Source: Cololabis saira (taxonomy: Eukaryota; Chordata; Actinopteri; Beloniformes; Belonidae). Taken from it: DNA of 64,000 nt. The notes below the pieces were generated by a model. That model had not been told where the DNA came from and made no database searches. It saw only the letters and a list, made by a program, of their open reading frames with translations. The position numbers and the translations under genes are program-made. Below, piece after piece: positions 11,204-23,480 of this stretch (positions are counted from its first letter, which is position 1; each line of letters starts with the position of its first letter). The stretch is from contig NC_084596.1 of the NCBI RefSeq assembly GCF_033807715.1, positions 39,162,958 through 39,226,957 of the forward strand, read 5' to 3'.

Positions 11204-12540
11204 ACGGGTTCTTCAAAGGTGCAGCACGGGAAAAACAACCATCCCTGCAGCCGCAGATAAAATCACCAGCGAGCTCAGCATAAACCCTTCCCAACTGTGG
11301 GAGGAAGTGTCCGGGAACGAACCCCATCAGTTAAGGTGGAGACCTTGCACACTCCTCACAGAGGCCCCGGCTCAGAACAAGCGGCTCGGCTCGGCTGCTC
11401 ACCACCACACATCTGTACTGCGCTTACTTCTCAGCACACGCAACAGGCCTCAGTAAAAGCTGCTGTGTTTGGGAGACAGCTTCACATTTGTGGGCAGTTG
11501 GGGGTTTTAGAAAGTGAAAACACGCAACAGGATGGAGTCTCTCCTGCCTGGCGGGCCTCTGGCACGCCGAACAAACCGTGACCTTCAGGTCCTTCAAAGC
11601 AACGCGTCAACCTGTTTTGGCTCGCGGTCCGAGAGCCAGCTCTCGCCGGGTCATTCCCAGCAGAACTGAGAGCATCTGTGTTCCCAGGAAACACTCTGGA
11701 CGGCTCACGGGTCACAGACGCCACCTCAGGCCGGGCCAGATCACCCGACACGCTTTGAACAGCAGAAGACTTTGCCTTAAAAAAGAAAAAGAATAAATAA
11801 ATCTTGCATCAGATTAATTGAGAGCAGAACCGTGTCGGGCCTTAGATTACACGCACAGATCTACAGTACGGTGGAGGAGTACACTCACATCTGCAAGGTA
11901 GGAACAATACACTTTCCAACTCACCCTCAAATGAAGGGACCACGGAGACGAGGGCCCCGGGGGCCCCGAGGGCCCCGAGGGCCAAGCCTCTATATGTGGC
12001 AAATATGTTGGCCTTTTTCTGAGAGAATAAGTAAAATCCTTAGATCTTTAAGTGGATCCTGGTTCCTTGATTTATTGAACCTGATCTTGTGGCCCGAGGA
12101 AACCCAATGTCAGAAACATTTATCATCGTATGGCCACGGGTTCATGGAGCGTGGTTCAAATTACTGCACGCCTACAAACACGCTAAATCTGACGGAGGAC
12201 GGCGTTCAGGCGTACACATTTAAGTTCTTTGTGGTTTCGCTGCGAGATGACTTCTATTAAATTACTAAACTAAAAGACAGGTCACTATAATATATAATGC
12301 ATTTGCCTCTTGTGTGTTTTGCACAGAGCAACATGTTTCCCTGTGACCTGACAGGTCAGACTGGCTGCAGGAGTGATCAATGTCACACTGATAGATCAGT
12401 GAAGGTCTAACACACGTTTCAGTTGTAGGAGTCCTGCAGTCTGATGTCAGTCTCACACAGCTGAACACACAGGGTTTATGAGGCCGCTTTAAAGTTCTGC
12501 TCATAGACTTGGAATAAATTTGTTTGCAGAAACAAACATT
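11204..12540. other. Gene-free stretch
   Basis: No supported gene. At 11950-11990 there is a short GGCCCCGAG tandem repeat, which gives a collagen-like GPR pattern in one frame. That frame has no other support. Confidence 0.4.
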
Positions 12541-12543
12541 CCT

Positions 12544-12760
12544 CTTTTTACTTTTTCAATTCAATTCAATTCACACTTTATTAGAGACACATCTCGAGAA
12601 GAGGTCCATAGTAACATAAAATTATACATACAACATACACAATATAAAAGACAACAACCACAATACAGAAGACTTAAAAAACAGTGACACAAAAAGAAAA
12701 CAGTGTCAGGCGCAAGTGTAGAGACATGAACGCCAGTGGTTCCACAACATAGATGTGAAC
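12544..12760 (-). mobile_element. LINE/SINE 3' end with (TTGAA)n tail
   Basis: The CAATTCAATTCAATTCA tail is followed by a CACTTTATTAGAGACACATC body, which reads as an element 3' end on the minus strand. Related tails occur at 20647, 47640 and 60152. Confidence 0.5.
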
Positions 12761-12829
12761 CTGACTGAGCTGAGTGCAGGATTCATTAAGCAGGCTATAA
12801 TGCTATTTAAAGAGTTAGATACTTTAAAT

Positions 12830-13903
12830 CAGGGGCGATTTTAGCATCAGAGCTTTGGGGGGGCTCAGCCTACCAAAGTTCATGGACCACAGAACCCCTA
12901 GGGGGGTCCGGGGGCATGCCCCCCCGGAAGAAAAATTTGTAGATTTTAAGTAAAAATGGATCAATCTGGTGCACTTTGAGGTCAAAATGAAGAGACTAGA
13001 TCTATGAAGACCTATACACATCAATATCTTCTTTACTGTTCTGTGGTTTTACAGCGATGAAAAAATAATTGTTTCCCTATATATATTCTGCATACAGGTT
13101 ATGGTAGAATTTTGCTTGCATAAATAATACCAAAATCACTTCAGGGGAGACTCAAGTAAAGTAATATTTTGCTTTGTAGGCAAAAGTAAAATTAAATCAA
13201 ATCAAATGGAACTTCCTAACTTATTGGCTGGAATAATATTCCGACAAGATAATAATATACTGTAAGCTAAAGCAGGAGTTTGCAGTCAACTAGTTGAAAA
13301 GCAGCCACTTGCGATTCTGAAGGGCTTAATTTCATTCAGAAGACAAGAGACCCGTTTGAAAATATGTTCTTCACTTATGCCCATATTGTTTCTCAAAAGA
13401 CATTGCATCCATTTAGACCCGCTTTACTGCGAGCTAGCATGATGGCTGGCTGGCTTGGTGTGTCATGGTAGCCTTGCCAATCGTCACCTGTCTGGCAGGC
13501 ACATGACAAGTTATTTTGTTTAGCTACTACAACGGTATGCGCTAATTTGCACATCAATATGCGCTAATTGAGTAACTAACGACTCTGACTGCTCAATGCT
13601 CACCTCACAGTCTCATCATGAGTGGGGACTGGGGAGAATGATTGTTGACTGTAAAAGGCTACTTCGTTGTGTGTGTGTGTGTGTGTGACCTGTGTGAAGT
13701 GAAGGGATTAGGCACATAGATGGAGGAGGGAGCGCCTGGCAGTAGCGGTTCTAGAAACTTTTCGGGTGGGCTGAGTCAGGGCCCCCTTGGTGGGATGAAC
13801 CCCCCTAAATGTTTGTCAGCACACCCTAAGAACATAGAGGGGGGAACTCACACACAGCGCATTGAGTGGAATCAGAAACTGCTAGTAATGACCACCAGAG
13901 GGG

Positions 13904-13937
<34 letters not shown>

Positions 13938-14015
13938 TCTCTATTTTTTTGGGGGGGCTGAGACTTCTTTTGGGGGGGCTCAAGCCCCCCCAAAAAGGGC
14001 CTAGTGGCGCCCCTG
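12830..14015. mobile_element. Non-autonomous hAT element with 8-bp target duplication
   Basis: The termini are CAGGGGCG and CGCCCCTG. They are flanked by a perfect 8-bp direct repeat CTTTAAAT at 12822-12829 and 14016-14023. An 8-bp duplication and CAG...CTG termini are hallmarks of hAT transposons. The subterminal regions also mirror each other (GGGGGGGCTCAGCC on the left; its near-reverse complement on the right). The 1186-bp body has no transposase frame. It contains a 31-A run and a short GT repeat. Confidence 0.85.
13904..13934. repeat. Poly-A run inside hAT element
   Basis: 31 consecutive A residues. Confidence 0.95.
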
Positions 14016-14134
14016 CTTTAAATATAAATTTACATATCAAATTCCGTAGCAGAGCAGCACAGGTTGGGACTCCAACACTAACAAACAGATGACTGGCACT
14101 ACAGCTGCTTGGGACTTTAAGAATCAGCCTCATA

Positions 14135-15640
14135 CAGTCATTATAAGCCACAGTTTAGCCTCTGCATGCTGCTTTTCTTGTACCGACACCACAAGTGTCC
14201 AGTGTATAGGGATGTACAATATGTTGTTTTAAACAAAGACATTTTAACATCCACCGAGCACATGCTGAATTTGTGCAGCAGCATATTAGCTTGGGCATAC
14301 ATCCTTTGACACTGTCTATAACAATCTCTGTCATCAGAGAGATCATTAGTCATAAAATGGCCGAGGTATTTCACCTCGTCACAGGGCAGAATCTGCCAGA
14401 AAGAAGTCAGGAAAGTTAACTTTCTCCCCGGCTACGGACAATCATCACATTATTCTTCTTTGTGTTATATTTAAAATCGTATTCAGACCCGTACTGACAA
14501 CATGTCCTCAGCAACTGCTGGAGGCCGGCACTATATGGACTGAAAATAACAAGATCATCCGCGTACATTAAGGGCCCGATTTACTAAAGGTTTGCGTGTG
14601 TAAAAACGTGTGCAAACTTGACATCACCCGCAAACCAAAGTGCCAGCTGATCTACTAACAGCGTGCAAAGAGGACTGCGTCTCTCAAATGCGCAAAATAC
14701 TCTCAGAGTCTGCTGTAAACCAGTAAACCAAAATTCTGACCAGGTAACCAGGAACACCACTCACACTCAATTTGCTAAATAACTTTTCATGGTTAACACG
14801 GTCAAACGCTTTTGAGGCCTCGATAAAACACATAAAAATAGTGGTGTTTAGTTTCCTATATTTATCTACTGATTCCTTTAAGGCAAAAATTTACAAATAA
14901 ATGCCATGATCTCGTTTGAACCTAAATTGGTTATCAGATGTTGAAATATAGTGTTCCAGTCTATTCAATAAGATTTTCTCCAGCATTTTAGACAAAGTAC
15001 TAGCTAAGGCAATAGGCCTATAGTTTTCTGAGCTATTGAGTTTACCCACTTTATCTTTAATGACAGGCACTAATAAAACAGATCAAATAGAATCAGGTAA
15101 TACACCGTGTACTAGAAATCTAGTGAAACATATGGCAAGCAAGACATAAAGTTTTTTACCAGCAAATTTAAGATGCTCAGCATTGATTTTGTCTAAGCCA
15201 CATGCCTTATTACAACTTAACTCTCTAGCTGCTTCCTCTGCTTCTTGAGGGGTAACGGTCACATTTGCATTATCTTCTATTTTACACAATTGAAACACAT
15301 TACCTTTCAGGCAGTTAAACACCTCATGGTACTGCTTCTGCCATCGCTCACATTATCAGAGCCACTCACACCATCAATATTAGATGGGAGAGACAGATTA
15401 CAATTATTTATGGCCCTGATTTCTTTCCAAATCCAGAATTTCTTTCTGCCAATGAGTCAGACCTCAACATATTCTCATGCTTTTTAATATAACGGAGAGC
15501 ATATTTAAAATTAGCATTAGTATATTTCTTATATTCAAATGTTTCTCCATGCTTTTGTCTACCTGACTCTACAGGCCTCGGATTTACAGATTTAGATTTA
15601 GATTTAAAAGAGTTAAAAATGAGATGATAATGATGATAAG
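14135..15640 (-). pseudogene. Decayed non-LTR retrotransposon (reverse transcriptase), minus strand
   Basis: Minus-strand translations give pieces of a LINE polyprotein in the expected order. Near 15322-15083 there is an EEAARELSCNKACGLDKINA piece with AEHLKFAGKKL and FLVHGVLPDSI. Near 14374-14141 there is a KYLGHFMTNDLSDDRDCYRQ piece followed by YAQANMLLHKF and SLYTGHLWCRYKK. Plus-strand text at 14760-15060 corresponds to the middle of the reverse transcriptase with several frame breaks. A foreign block interrupts it at about 14571-14700. It is not functional. Confidence 0.75.
14571..14700. mobile_element. DNA-transposon fragment inserted in the LINE
   Basis: The string GGGCCCGATTTACTAAAGGT, followed by TTGCGTGTGTAAAAACGTG, is typical of the terminal region of a fish non-autonomous DNA transposon. 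It interrupts the LINE reading frame. The right end is unclear. Confidence 0.4.
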
Positions 15641-17850
15641 AGCGTAAATCTGAGGATCATTCAGCCACGAGTTCATCGTGTGCAGGAGTTCATGTTATCT
15701 TGAACTATGAGGAGGTTTTCTCCCGTATTTTGTTTTTTTTTTTTGTCTTTTGTTCTCAGGAGAGTCTGTGATTAATCTCTTTTTAATGTAGAGATTAGCA
15801 ACACTGAACTTCAGCTCAAAATGTGAAAAACATCATGAATTTCAGTTTCCCCTAACGGACAAATGCATTTGTTTTTGCAAGATCAGACTCACGTTCACTC
15901 AACAGCAAATCCCGGGTCAAGTCAACAAAGCTAGACGTAGTAATGGTATGAAGTTCATTTTTATTAATCATTCGAAAACGTGCACTAGAAAGTGCTTTTC
16001 ACAATAAAAGGTTGGGGGGAAAATAAATAAATAATTCATGACATTACAAACTAGAATACTGCACAAAAGCATTTCCCCCGTGATTTAAGACGGTTGAGTA
16101 TCGGGACCAGCCGTCCCGCAGCCCCGGGACACAGACGTGAAGCCTCACCGTTCCCAGAGGTGAGCCTGCATCAACAAACGGGCCCCGCTCAGCAGATCTG
16201 AGGGGGCAAGCAGCGGTTAAAGGTGTTTAAAGTTCACGAGTTGCTCTGGGGCAGGTCATGGGTCACAGACGAGAAACATCTTATTAGAAGCCAGTGTGCT
16301 GACGAGAAACTTAAAAAACAACAAATACACTTCTGGACATGATTTTAAGTCACCAACGACTGAGAACTAAACCTGTTTGAGAAGAAGAAAGAAATAAAAT
16401 CATGAATCATGCTGACTGTAGGAACAAAAAAAGGCAGCTGAGGCCGCTTGCTGACGCGTCACTCAAACAGGGAAAAATAAAAGTCAGTTGAATTAGTTCT
16501 TAAAGTGATCCAGGTTTATTGTAACAAAAAGATCAAAAGGCAGCAATCAATTATTATAATGCAAAAATAAAATAACAAACCATGAATACTTGTGTGGCTG
16601 AAACAAAGCAAAACGGTGACGGTCAACAAAAAATATATCAGCCTACTACATGAGCACTTTCCTTTTGTCTTCCTCCCGCCACCACACAACCAACCAACAA
16701 ACCAACAAATTAAAGCCACACCCATAAGCCCCAACGTGATGACGTAACATAATTATAATTTCTGTAATTTAAACGTATCCATAACTTAAACTTAAAGTAC
16801 TCATGTCATTTTTTAGAATTAATTTGCAGTCATGGGCATCAACCCTGGCCTGCGAGAGAATCTTCATTTTTGTGAGTCAACTAGTACAAAACAGTGGAGC
16901 TTACAAGCTTAATCTTTAATCAAATAAAACTTGAATTATTCATACAAAAACTACAGATTAAAGTAGAAAACAGGATTGTTGAATAAATATTAGTATATGA
17001 TCACAAGCAAAATATAAGAATTGTTTTTCATAGTAAAATGCAATGAGCGTATAAGAACAATGAAATCTGTTTAGTGGTGTTTAGTCTGATAAATATCAGA
17101 ATGTAAACACGAAACCATTTCTTGTAAATGCATGGGGCCCTAGAAGCCACTAGAGGGCCCTAAAGCTAAACGTTTGACCTCATCTGAAAAGATACGTTTT
17201 CTGTTTTTATCACTCATATGCTTTAAAAGTAATATGGGATACAATAATAAAAAAATAAGCCACAGTGGATAAGCGGCAGGTAGTGTTTTTGTGATATAAT
17301 TGACATAATTGAATTGAAGGCATTGGACTCTACTATCAGGCTGTGAGCGTCTGTTGACGGGTAAAAGGGAACGATTGACAAGTGCCTTTAGGGAGAATGA
17401 CTGGTAAAAACTAAAAATGATCAGTATTTCCTACATTTCTAAGAACTACTATACAGCTCCCTCAGTTATTTGATTCAGTGGAATTAGAAGAAACAATCAG
17501 AAGATTGGATGCATACTTATAAATCAATAACATAATAACGCTGTTTGCTGTTTCCATGTTCTCTGTTATTAAAATAAGTTGTTATATTGGGGACAGGAAA
17601 ACAGAAGGAAGAGTAAAATGGAGGAAGAAAGAAAGTTAAAAGATAAAAAGGTACTTGTTTGTGATCTGGGGTGTATGTGGGAGGTGTAACACCGAGTTTT
17701 CAGCAAGTTTGTTCATTTGTTTAGTGTTTGCTTGAAAGTTGGCTGCAATGAAATTAGCATGTCATGTGACTTCAGTGAGAGATATCAGACCAGTTCTGTC
17801 AGATTCTTGCTGGGGGTCTTGTGCAGATCCCCTCCAAGCAGAAGTATACC
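15641..17850. other. Gene-free AT-rich stretch
   Basis: No supported gene on either strand. The minus-strand frame at 16516-16734 is hydrophobic by chance of AT-rich composition and has no family signature. A GC-richer patch lies at 16080-16210. Confidence 0.4.
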
Positions 17851-17862
17851 CCAGGTACGTAT

Positions 17863-18066
17863 TGTTGGTTATATGTTGTTATGATTGGATGTTATTATAT
17901 GTGTGAACACTAGGTGGCAGTACTGGTTTGGTAGTCAACGTACCGTGCTATATAACGGGGTAGAGCAAGACTGCATGGAGACACATGTATGTTCTCGAGA
18001 ACGTGAGTTAGTAAACTAAGTTAATAGTTATCAAAACGGCCTCATTCTTCCAGCACGAACGTGACA
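17863..18066 (+). mobile_element. Possible solo LTR
   Basis: The block starts TGTTGGTTATATG and ends ACGTGACA (TG...CA). It contains a TATA-like GCTATATAACGGGG. TACGT occurs near both outer edges, but not in perfect register. The shape fits a solo LTR of a Ty3-type element. No internal domain is present. Confidence 0.3.
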
Positions 18067-18384
18067 TACGTCACGGCTAGGGGTGTGATGCAGGAGACCG
18101 AGGTGGCAGGAGTTCCAAGAAACATGACTTATTTAACAAAAAGCGTTGTAATGCAGGAAACTGCAAGAAACAAGCAAGAGCCCAAAACTAAATAAGACAT
18201 GGAAAGAAAACAGTACAGACCAGCAGGGAGCCAGGGAAGACAAGATATACACACACAGCACTTGACGAGACACAGGTGCACACAATCAGGGCAGATGGGA
18301 GAAAGGGGAGTCAAGACAAAGCTAAAACACAATGACATAGGTTTTCAAAATAAAACAGGAACCTAAATACAAACCGTGACAGTA
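18067..18384. repeat. Dispersed repeat, copy B
   Basis: Homologous to 9404-9758 in the same orientation. It is bounded by CGTCACGG on the left and CCGTGACA on the right, which may be short terminal inverted repeats. Confidence 0.6.
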
Positions 18385-19675
18385 AACTTCAGGAAAGTTA
18401 AGTATTTTTCCAAATGGTAGCTTACTAGTAATAAACTTCAAGTTTACTTTTAGTTCATGAAATTCCATTTTCAAGTGTACTGCAGACAAACTTCTAGGTA
18501 CGCTATCGCTTCACTAATATTATACTTCTACTCCTTTTTAAAGAATTTTTTTTTTTAATGTCACAAAAAAATATTTTGGGGGTTTTATCTGATTCAACTG
18601 ATTAAAATAGCTCCAATAGGATTTAATCTTACAGAGCCGGTGTGAAAAATGGTTGAATTTTTAAAATGTCTATGTGGACTTGAAGTTTAGTAAACTAACA
18701 GTATACCTGGAAGACGCTTTTATCCAAAGCGACGTACAACAGAGGAATTCAATCAAGCAACAGTAACATAGTAGATCACTTAGACATTCACATGCTCTGA
18801 AAGTTAAAGGGGGAGCGCAGTTCAGGACAGAAGGTGTTCACGGAAGAATACAGGTTTCAAAACCTTCTTAAAAGTAGATGGAGACGACTCTGCCCTTGTG
18901 GCCACAGGTAACTTGTTTACATAGATTATTTAGACTATTCTGAATTTAGATTCAAACAATGTTAATTTCAATACCATACTGTAGTGTAAAGTCTTACTTT
19001 TTTTATTCTGCCACTGCACTGTGTGTTTGTATTAGTCTATTTGGTACATAAAAGTTCACTTATACTCTTAAGTATACTTAATAACAAGTACTTGAGCTGT
19101 ACTTCTTTTTGGTAAAGGATAAGCTGAGTAGGTAACATTAACTTTATTAAAAATATCCCTGATAAGTACATAAAGAGTAAACCAAAAGACATACCAAGTA
19201 TACTATAGTTGGTATGTCAAGTGGAAGTTGTTCCTCGTGTCTTCAATATTAGACTATTTGAAAAGAAAAATGCCATCTCAATAGGTGAATAAGTGGATAC
19301 AATAAATGACGGCCTGGAGTTAGGCACTTTTGGACAACTTTTGTAGTGAGAAGGAATTAAAATCTACAAGTAACCATGTCCTCCTCCTCTCTCCCGAAGG
19401 CACCCCAAGACTTCCCTTTTGGCTCCTCCTGCTCAGCTGCAGTGGTTTTCCTTCTGCCCACTCCTTCTTCTCCAAATGCTTGTGCACAGTCATCCTGTCA
19501 TGGTTTAGGGGTTTTAATTTCTCTTTCTGTTTTTCTTGGATTTCCTCATTTGTATTCTAGTTCCTGTTTTTATTTTGAAAGTCCGTTTCTCAATATGCAT
19601 TCTTGTGTGTACTTGTTTTCTTGTGAAACGTCGTCATCTGCAGCCCAAATACTGTTTCCATTGCAAGAAAGCACC
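18385..19675. other. Gene-free stretch with a SINE-like core
   Basis: No gene seen. At 18710-18740 the string GACGCTTTTATCCAAAGCGA matches a core motif common in vertebrate SINE/LINE tails. The rest is AT-rich. Confidence 0.35.
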
Positions 19676-20049
19676 TTTTTTTTTTTTTTTTTTTTTACCC
19701 TGTCTGCACACATATTAATGGTTGATACCATGCCGGTAAAAACCTAAGGCATATATATGTGCATTATTACTATTTTTAATATATATACGCATACATACGC
19801 ATACACACGCATACACATACACATGGGGGGGGGGGGGGGGGGGGGTGACATCCACTGCCAATCCAGGAAGCAAGAACACACGGAGGCACACGTCAAGCAC
19901 TGGAAATCTGCAACAAAAACCATAGACGAAACACAAAACCGACACGGTGTATATGTCTATGTGTGTGTGTGCGTGTATGTATATGATCATGTGTGTGTGT
20001 ATGTGTGTGTGTGAGTGTATGTGTGTGTATACGTGCGTGTGTATGTACA

Positions 20050-20141
<92 letters not shown>
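19676..20141. repeat. Simple-sequence cluster: poly-T, poly-G and (GT)n
   Basis: A 22-T run at 19676-19697 and a 21-G run at 19825-19845 are followed by GT-rich DNA that ends in about 44 GT units (20054-20141). The stretch at 19701-19800 is nearly identical to 22340-22440 inside a hAT element, so it is probably a second fragment of that family. Confidence 0.85.
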
Positions 20142-20142
<1 letters not shown>

Positions 20143-20645
20143 CAAAGAGGACTAATCACAGACGGTGGGACATGAAAGACCAGGAAAGAAAAGACTAGAC
20201 ACTAGACAGTGATGGCTGCAGTTTGGTGACTGTGTGATGTGTTGTAGTGCAGGTGAATGAGTGTGTAACGTGTTGCGTTGTTGTAGAACGAGACATTTAA
20301 ACATAGGACAACCAAGTATTTGTAAACAGTAGAGGACAAAGTAAAGGGGAGGAGGGGTAGGAGGGGGGGGGGCAGTGTTGATACATATCAATTATATAAA
20401 AATGACATCTGAGTTTGCAACAAACTCAAAAAGAAGAATAATTATATAAAAATGAACCAAACATAATATACACAGAAGTGTTTTTACTTATTAAAGTATA
20501 CCAATATAAGGTCATATACATGATCAAACCCACTTGATTCATTGATTATCAGCAGGTGTAGACCTCCATAGAAACAGGCGTTTTAGTAATTTTCTGATGC
20601 AATGCCAAGTAAGAGAGACGCCAGCAATAGTCTTAGAGAAGTAAC
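20142..20645. other. Gene-free stretch
   Basis: No gene or clear repeat visible. Confidence 0.4.
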
Positions 20646-20646
20646 T

Positions 20647-20790
20647 GTTCAATTCAATTCAATTCAATTTTATTTATATAGTGTCTATTACAAAAGAAGT
20701 TGTCTCTAGGCGCATTCCAGAGACCCAGAACATGAGTCTGTTGCTTCTTCTCAATCTGGGGGAGGGTTATAAATCTATTACAAGTAATGT
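20647..20790 (-). mobile_element. LINE 3' end with (TTGAA)n tail
   Basis: A CAATTCAATTCAATTCAATT tail is joined to TTTATTTATATAGTGTCTAT and GTTGTCTCTAGG...CCAGAGACCCAGAACATG. The same sequence occurs at 60152-60240 and, in reverse, at 47620-47712. Confidence 0.6.
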
Positions 20791-21351
20791 GGAGTCCATC
20801 ATTTTACAGAGGAAGATTACTCACAAGCCAAAAACATGCGTGGCAAATGATGTCAAATGAAACGATGTCAAATGAAGTTCAATTGGAAATACCTGGACAA
20901 ATATAGCATACTTACAGTGACTTCCTGAAAAAAACAACACGGCAGCATGACTTGCTAAACCAAAGACGCAACCAAAGACACGGCCAAAGTGAACACACAC
21001 CATTGCATTTGTTTGAAAGCCAAACACAACATAACAACGCAAACAAAACTGCAGGATGGCGTTGTATTGTGGTGGGGTGAGGATGTGGCCTTGTGGCCAG
21101 GAACTTTGCACTCACTGAGTCGACCATGAACTCCTCTGTGTAGCAAACACAGCAGCAGATCTACACCAGAATGACTGAAACAGAAAAGAGTCAAGGTGTT
21201 GCAATTGTTCAATTATAAATATAGACTTCAACCCGAAATTCTGTGCTTCAGGATAGCTGCGCCCAAAGGAGTGGCTGTAAACCTCCACAACCTGAAGCAT
21301 TGTGGTAAATATGAACAAAAAGGAATTCACAACCAGAGATCTAGAGAACTA
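20791..21351. other. Gene-free stretch
   Basis: No gene seen. The segment 21118-21205 resembles 47960-48060 (AGTCGACC...AAATCTACA-like blocks), so it may be an old dispersed repeat. Confidence 0.35.
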
Positions 21352-21429
21352 TGACTACGTTTAAAAAATTCGGGTTATTGCTAATATTCCGGTTACTGAA
21401 ACATTCGGAATATTCCGTTTACATGTTAA

Positions 21430-21690
21430 TTAATCATTCGGGATATCTGGATCAAACCAGCAACGCGCGGAGAACGTGATGACGCAATTCCCGTCATTTC
21501 CGCTTCTTCCTGTATCCAAATTCAAAACAAATGCTGCTTCGCGCAACTCTTCGCTCACCTTCTTGTAAATCTCGCTATCTCCGTACTTTCTACCGTCTAC
21601 AAATGCCAAAATGTTCATATCCTTCATTACATTTATGAAGTGATTAGTCTCCTCCTCACTCCAAAAGTGTGGCGTGGTCTTGCGTTTCGC
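21430..21690 (-). pseudogene. Myb/SANT-like transposon protein fragment, left arm
   Basis: The minus-strand frame reads MKDMNILAFVDGRKYGDSEI and then YKKVSEELREAAF. This is a Myb/SANT-like DNA-binding helix pattern found in accessory proteins of Harbinger-type transposons. It is the inverted copy of 24354-24608 and keeps two residues (the VSEE segment) lost in the right arm. It is short and truncated at the C-terminus. Confidence 0.6.
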
Positions 21691-21913
21691 TGTGTTTAGA
21701 AGTACGTCCTGGACTCAAAAGACCAGGATTCCTTGCGAACAGAGCATGCGCAGAAAACATTCATGTTCCGTTTGTACGGGATATTCCGTTTGGCGTTTAC
21801 ATGACGCAGTCAGTGACTGCGTTTACATGCAGTCAATAGGGCTTGGTCACCAAGGTGCATTCTGGGACGCGGTGGCCGTGTTGGATGCCTCGTGAGTGTA
21901 AACAAACAGCAGT

Positions 21914-22099
21914 GTGGTAGCACCAAGTGAACAGATGGAACGCAAAAAAAAGATGTTAAACTGCTGGAAAGGATCTGGAATTTACCGGGATACCTTAAAC
22001 AAGGAAGCCAGGGACCGGTATATGGAGAAAATAATGATTATTAACGGTTTGGATCCATATGAAATCCCTACTAAAGAGTGGAGCTCCACTCTTTGGTAA
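21914..22099 (+). pseudogene. Transposon accessory-protein exon (YqaJ-associated-like)
   Basis: The frame contains KKKMLNCWKGSGIYRDTLNK and RYMEKIMIINGLDPYEIPTK. I recall these from fish transposon-encoded proteins that carry a YqaJ-type nuclease and a SWIM zinc finger. A GTAAGG donor follows at about 22097. No downstream exon is visible, because a hAT element is inserted 130 bp further on. The family call is from memory. Confidence 0.45.
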
Positions 22100-22228
22100 G
22101 GACTTACTGCCGCAGTTCTGCACAACCAGCGTTTTCGGCTACCTTGTTTAGGAGTGTTTGGCAGCTGCTTTGGTAAATGTTTGACTCGCCATGTGTTTCA
22201 ATAAATTAGTATAATAGTACAACATACA

Positions 22229-23480
22229 CAGAGCCGGATTAACGCAAAGGCAGACTAGGCACGTGCCTAGGGCCCGACAGGGGGGGGGGCCCAGACAGAG
22301 GGACAAAAAAAAAAAAAAAAGATTTTTTATTTTTTTTTGTCTGCACACATATTAATGGTTGATAACATGCCGGTAAAAACCTAAGGCATATATATATGTG
22401 CATTATTACTATATTTAGTATACATACATATAGATATATGCATACATACGCACAGGGCTGCCGCAAGGGATGTGCGAACCGTGCGACCGCACGGGGCCTG
22501 GCGCGCTATGGGCGTTCCATTACAGACCTAAATGTGTACTAGTCTGTGCATATCAATAAATATATGTGCAATGATGACGCGTGTCTGTTGTTCAATACAA
22601 CTGATCAGACCAAGCGCGGACACAAGCTAGTCTGATCCAGACGGGTGGAGTTGGAACAAACTGTCACACAATGTTGAGAGAACGAGACAGATTCAGGAAA
22701 TTTCCATCAGGGGATGAAAAAAGAAAAAAACAAAAGAAAATGGAAGAGTTTAATGCCTCTCTGAAAGGCACGTTTGATAAATTTGTTACAAAAATCACCG
22801 AAACCGCCCGGGTCTCAAGCAGCCATGGGGCCCCGCGTCGAGGTAAGCCCGGATGATGATGAGGCAGGGGAAGGTATCCAGTATTTTGCTAATTGGAGAG
22901 TTAAAATTGCGCATATAGACACCCGATCCGACCCGAAAAACCCAAAAATTTCGCGCGCGCTCGCTACGCTCACGTGCAAGGGCCCCCCTGGCTATTTCAC
23001 ACAGGGCCTCGCAAATCTCTCAAACGGCTCTGCATACGCATACACATACATACATATACACATACAAACATACATACTACAGCACACTTTGTCTTACTGC
23101 AAATTGTATTGGTCTTTGTAGATTTGACTTCTTATTTAACTATTCAATTTAATCAACACATTTAATTAAGATTTTCTGCAAAATGCTCACAATCGATAAG
23201 ATAAGGATAATTTAATAGCATTTAATAGAGCATTGTAATATGTATAACAACGTATAAATAATAAAAATCTAAAAATAGTCTGATAGACTGTTTAATATAC
23301 AACACATGACTTATTTTGGAATACAAAGAACCAACTTGACTATGACTTTGCTATGTAAAATGCGAATTAAGTTTTATTAGTAACTTTGGTAAGTTTAAGA
23401 TTTCATAAATAACATCGATGGAGGGGGGGCCCAAAAATCACAGTCTGCCTAGTGTAGTCCATTTATTTAATCCGGCTCTG
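22229..23480 (+). mobile_element. hAT element with 8-bp target duplication, nested
   Basis: The termini CAGAGCCGGATTAA and TTAATCCGGCTCTG form a 14-bp perfect inverted repeat. They are flanked by AACATACA at 22221-22228 and 23481-23488, a perfect 8-bp duplication. The body is 1252 bp and contains a transposase N-terminal remnant (22671-22856). It is inserted inside the larger inverted-repeat element. Confidence 0.9.
22671..22856 (+). pseudogene. hAT transposase N-terminal remnant
   Basis: A 61-codon frame starts MLRERDRFRKFPSGDEKRKK and continues as a basic segment, resembling the start of hAT-family transposases before their TTF/BED zinc finger. The zinc finger, DDE core and dimerisation region are absent. 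It ends in a GGGG-rich stretch, so it is a deletion derivative. Confidence 0.5.

Noticed and set aside
11832..12260. Collagen-like GPR frame
   Set aside because: Only five GPR-like triplets from a short GGCCCCGAG repeat; the rest has no collagen features.
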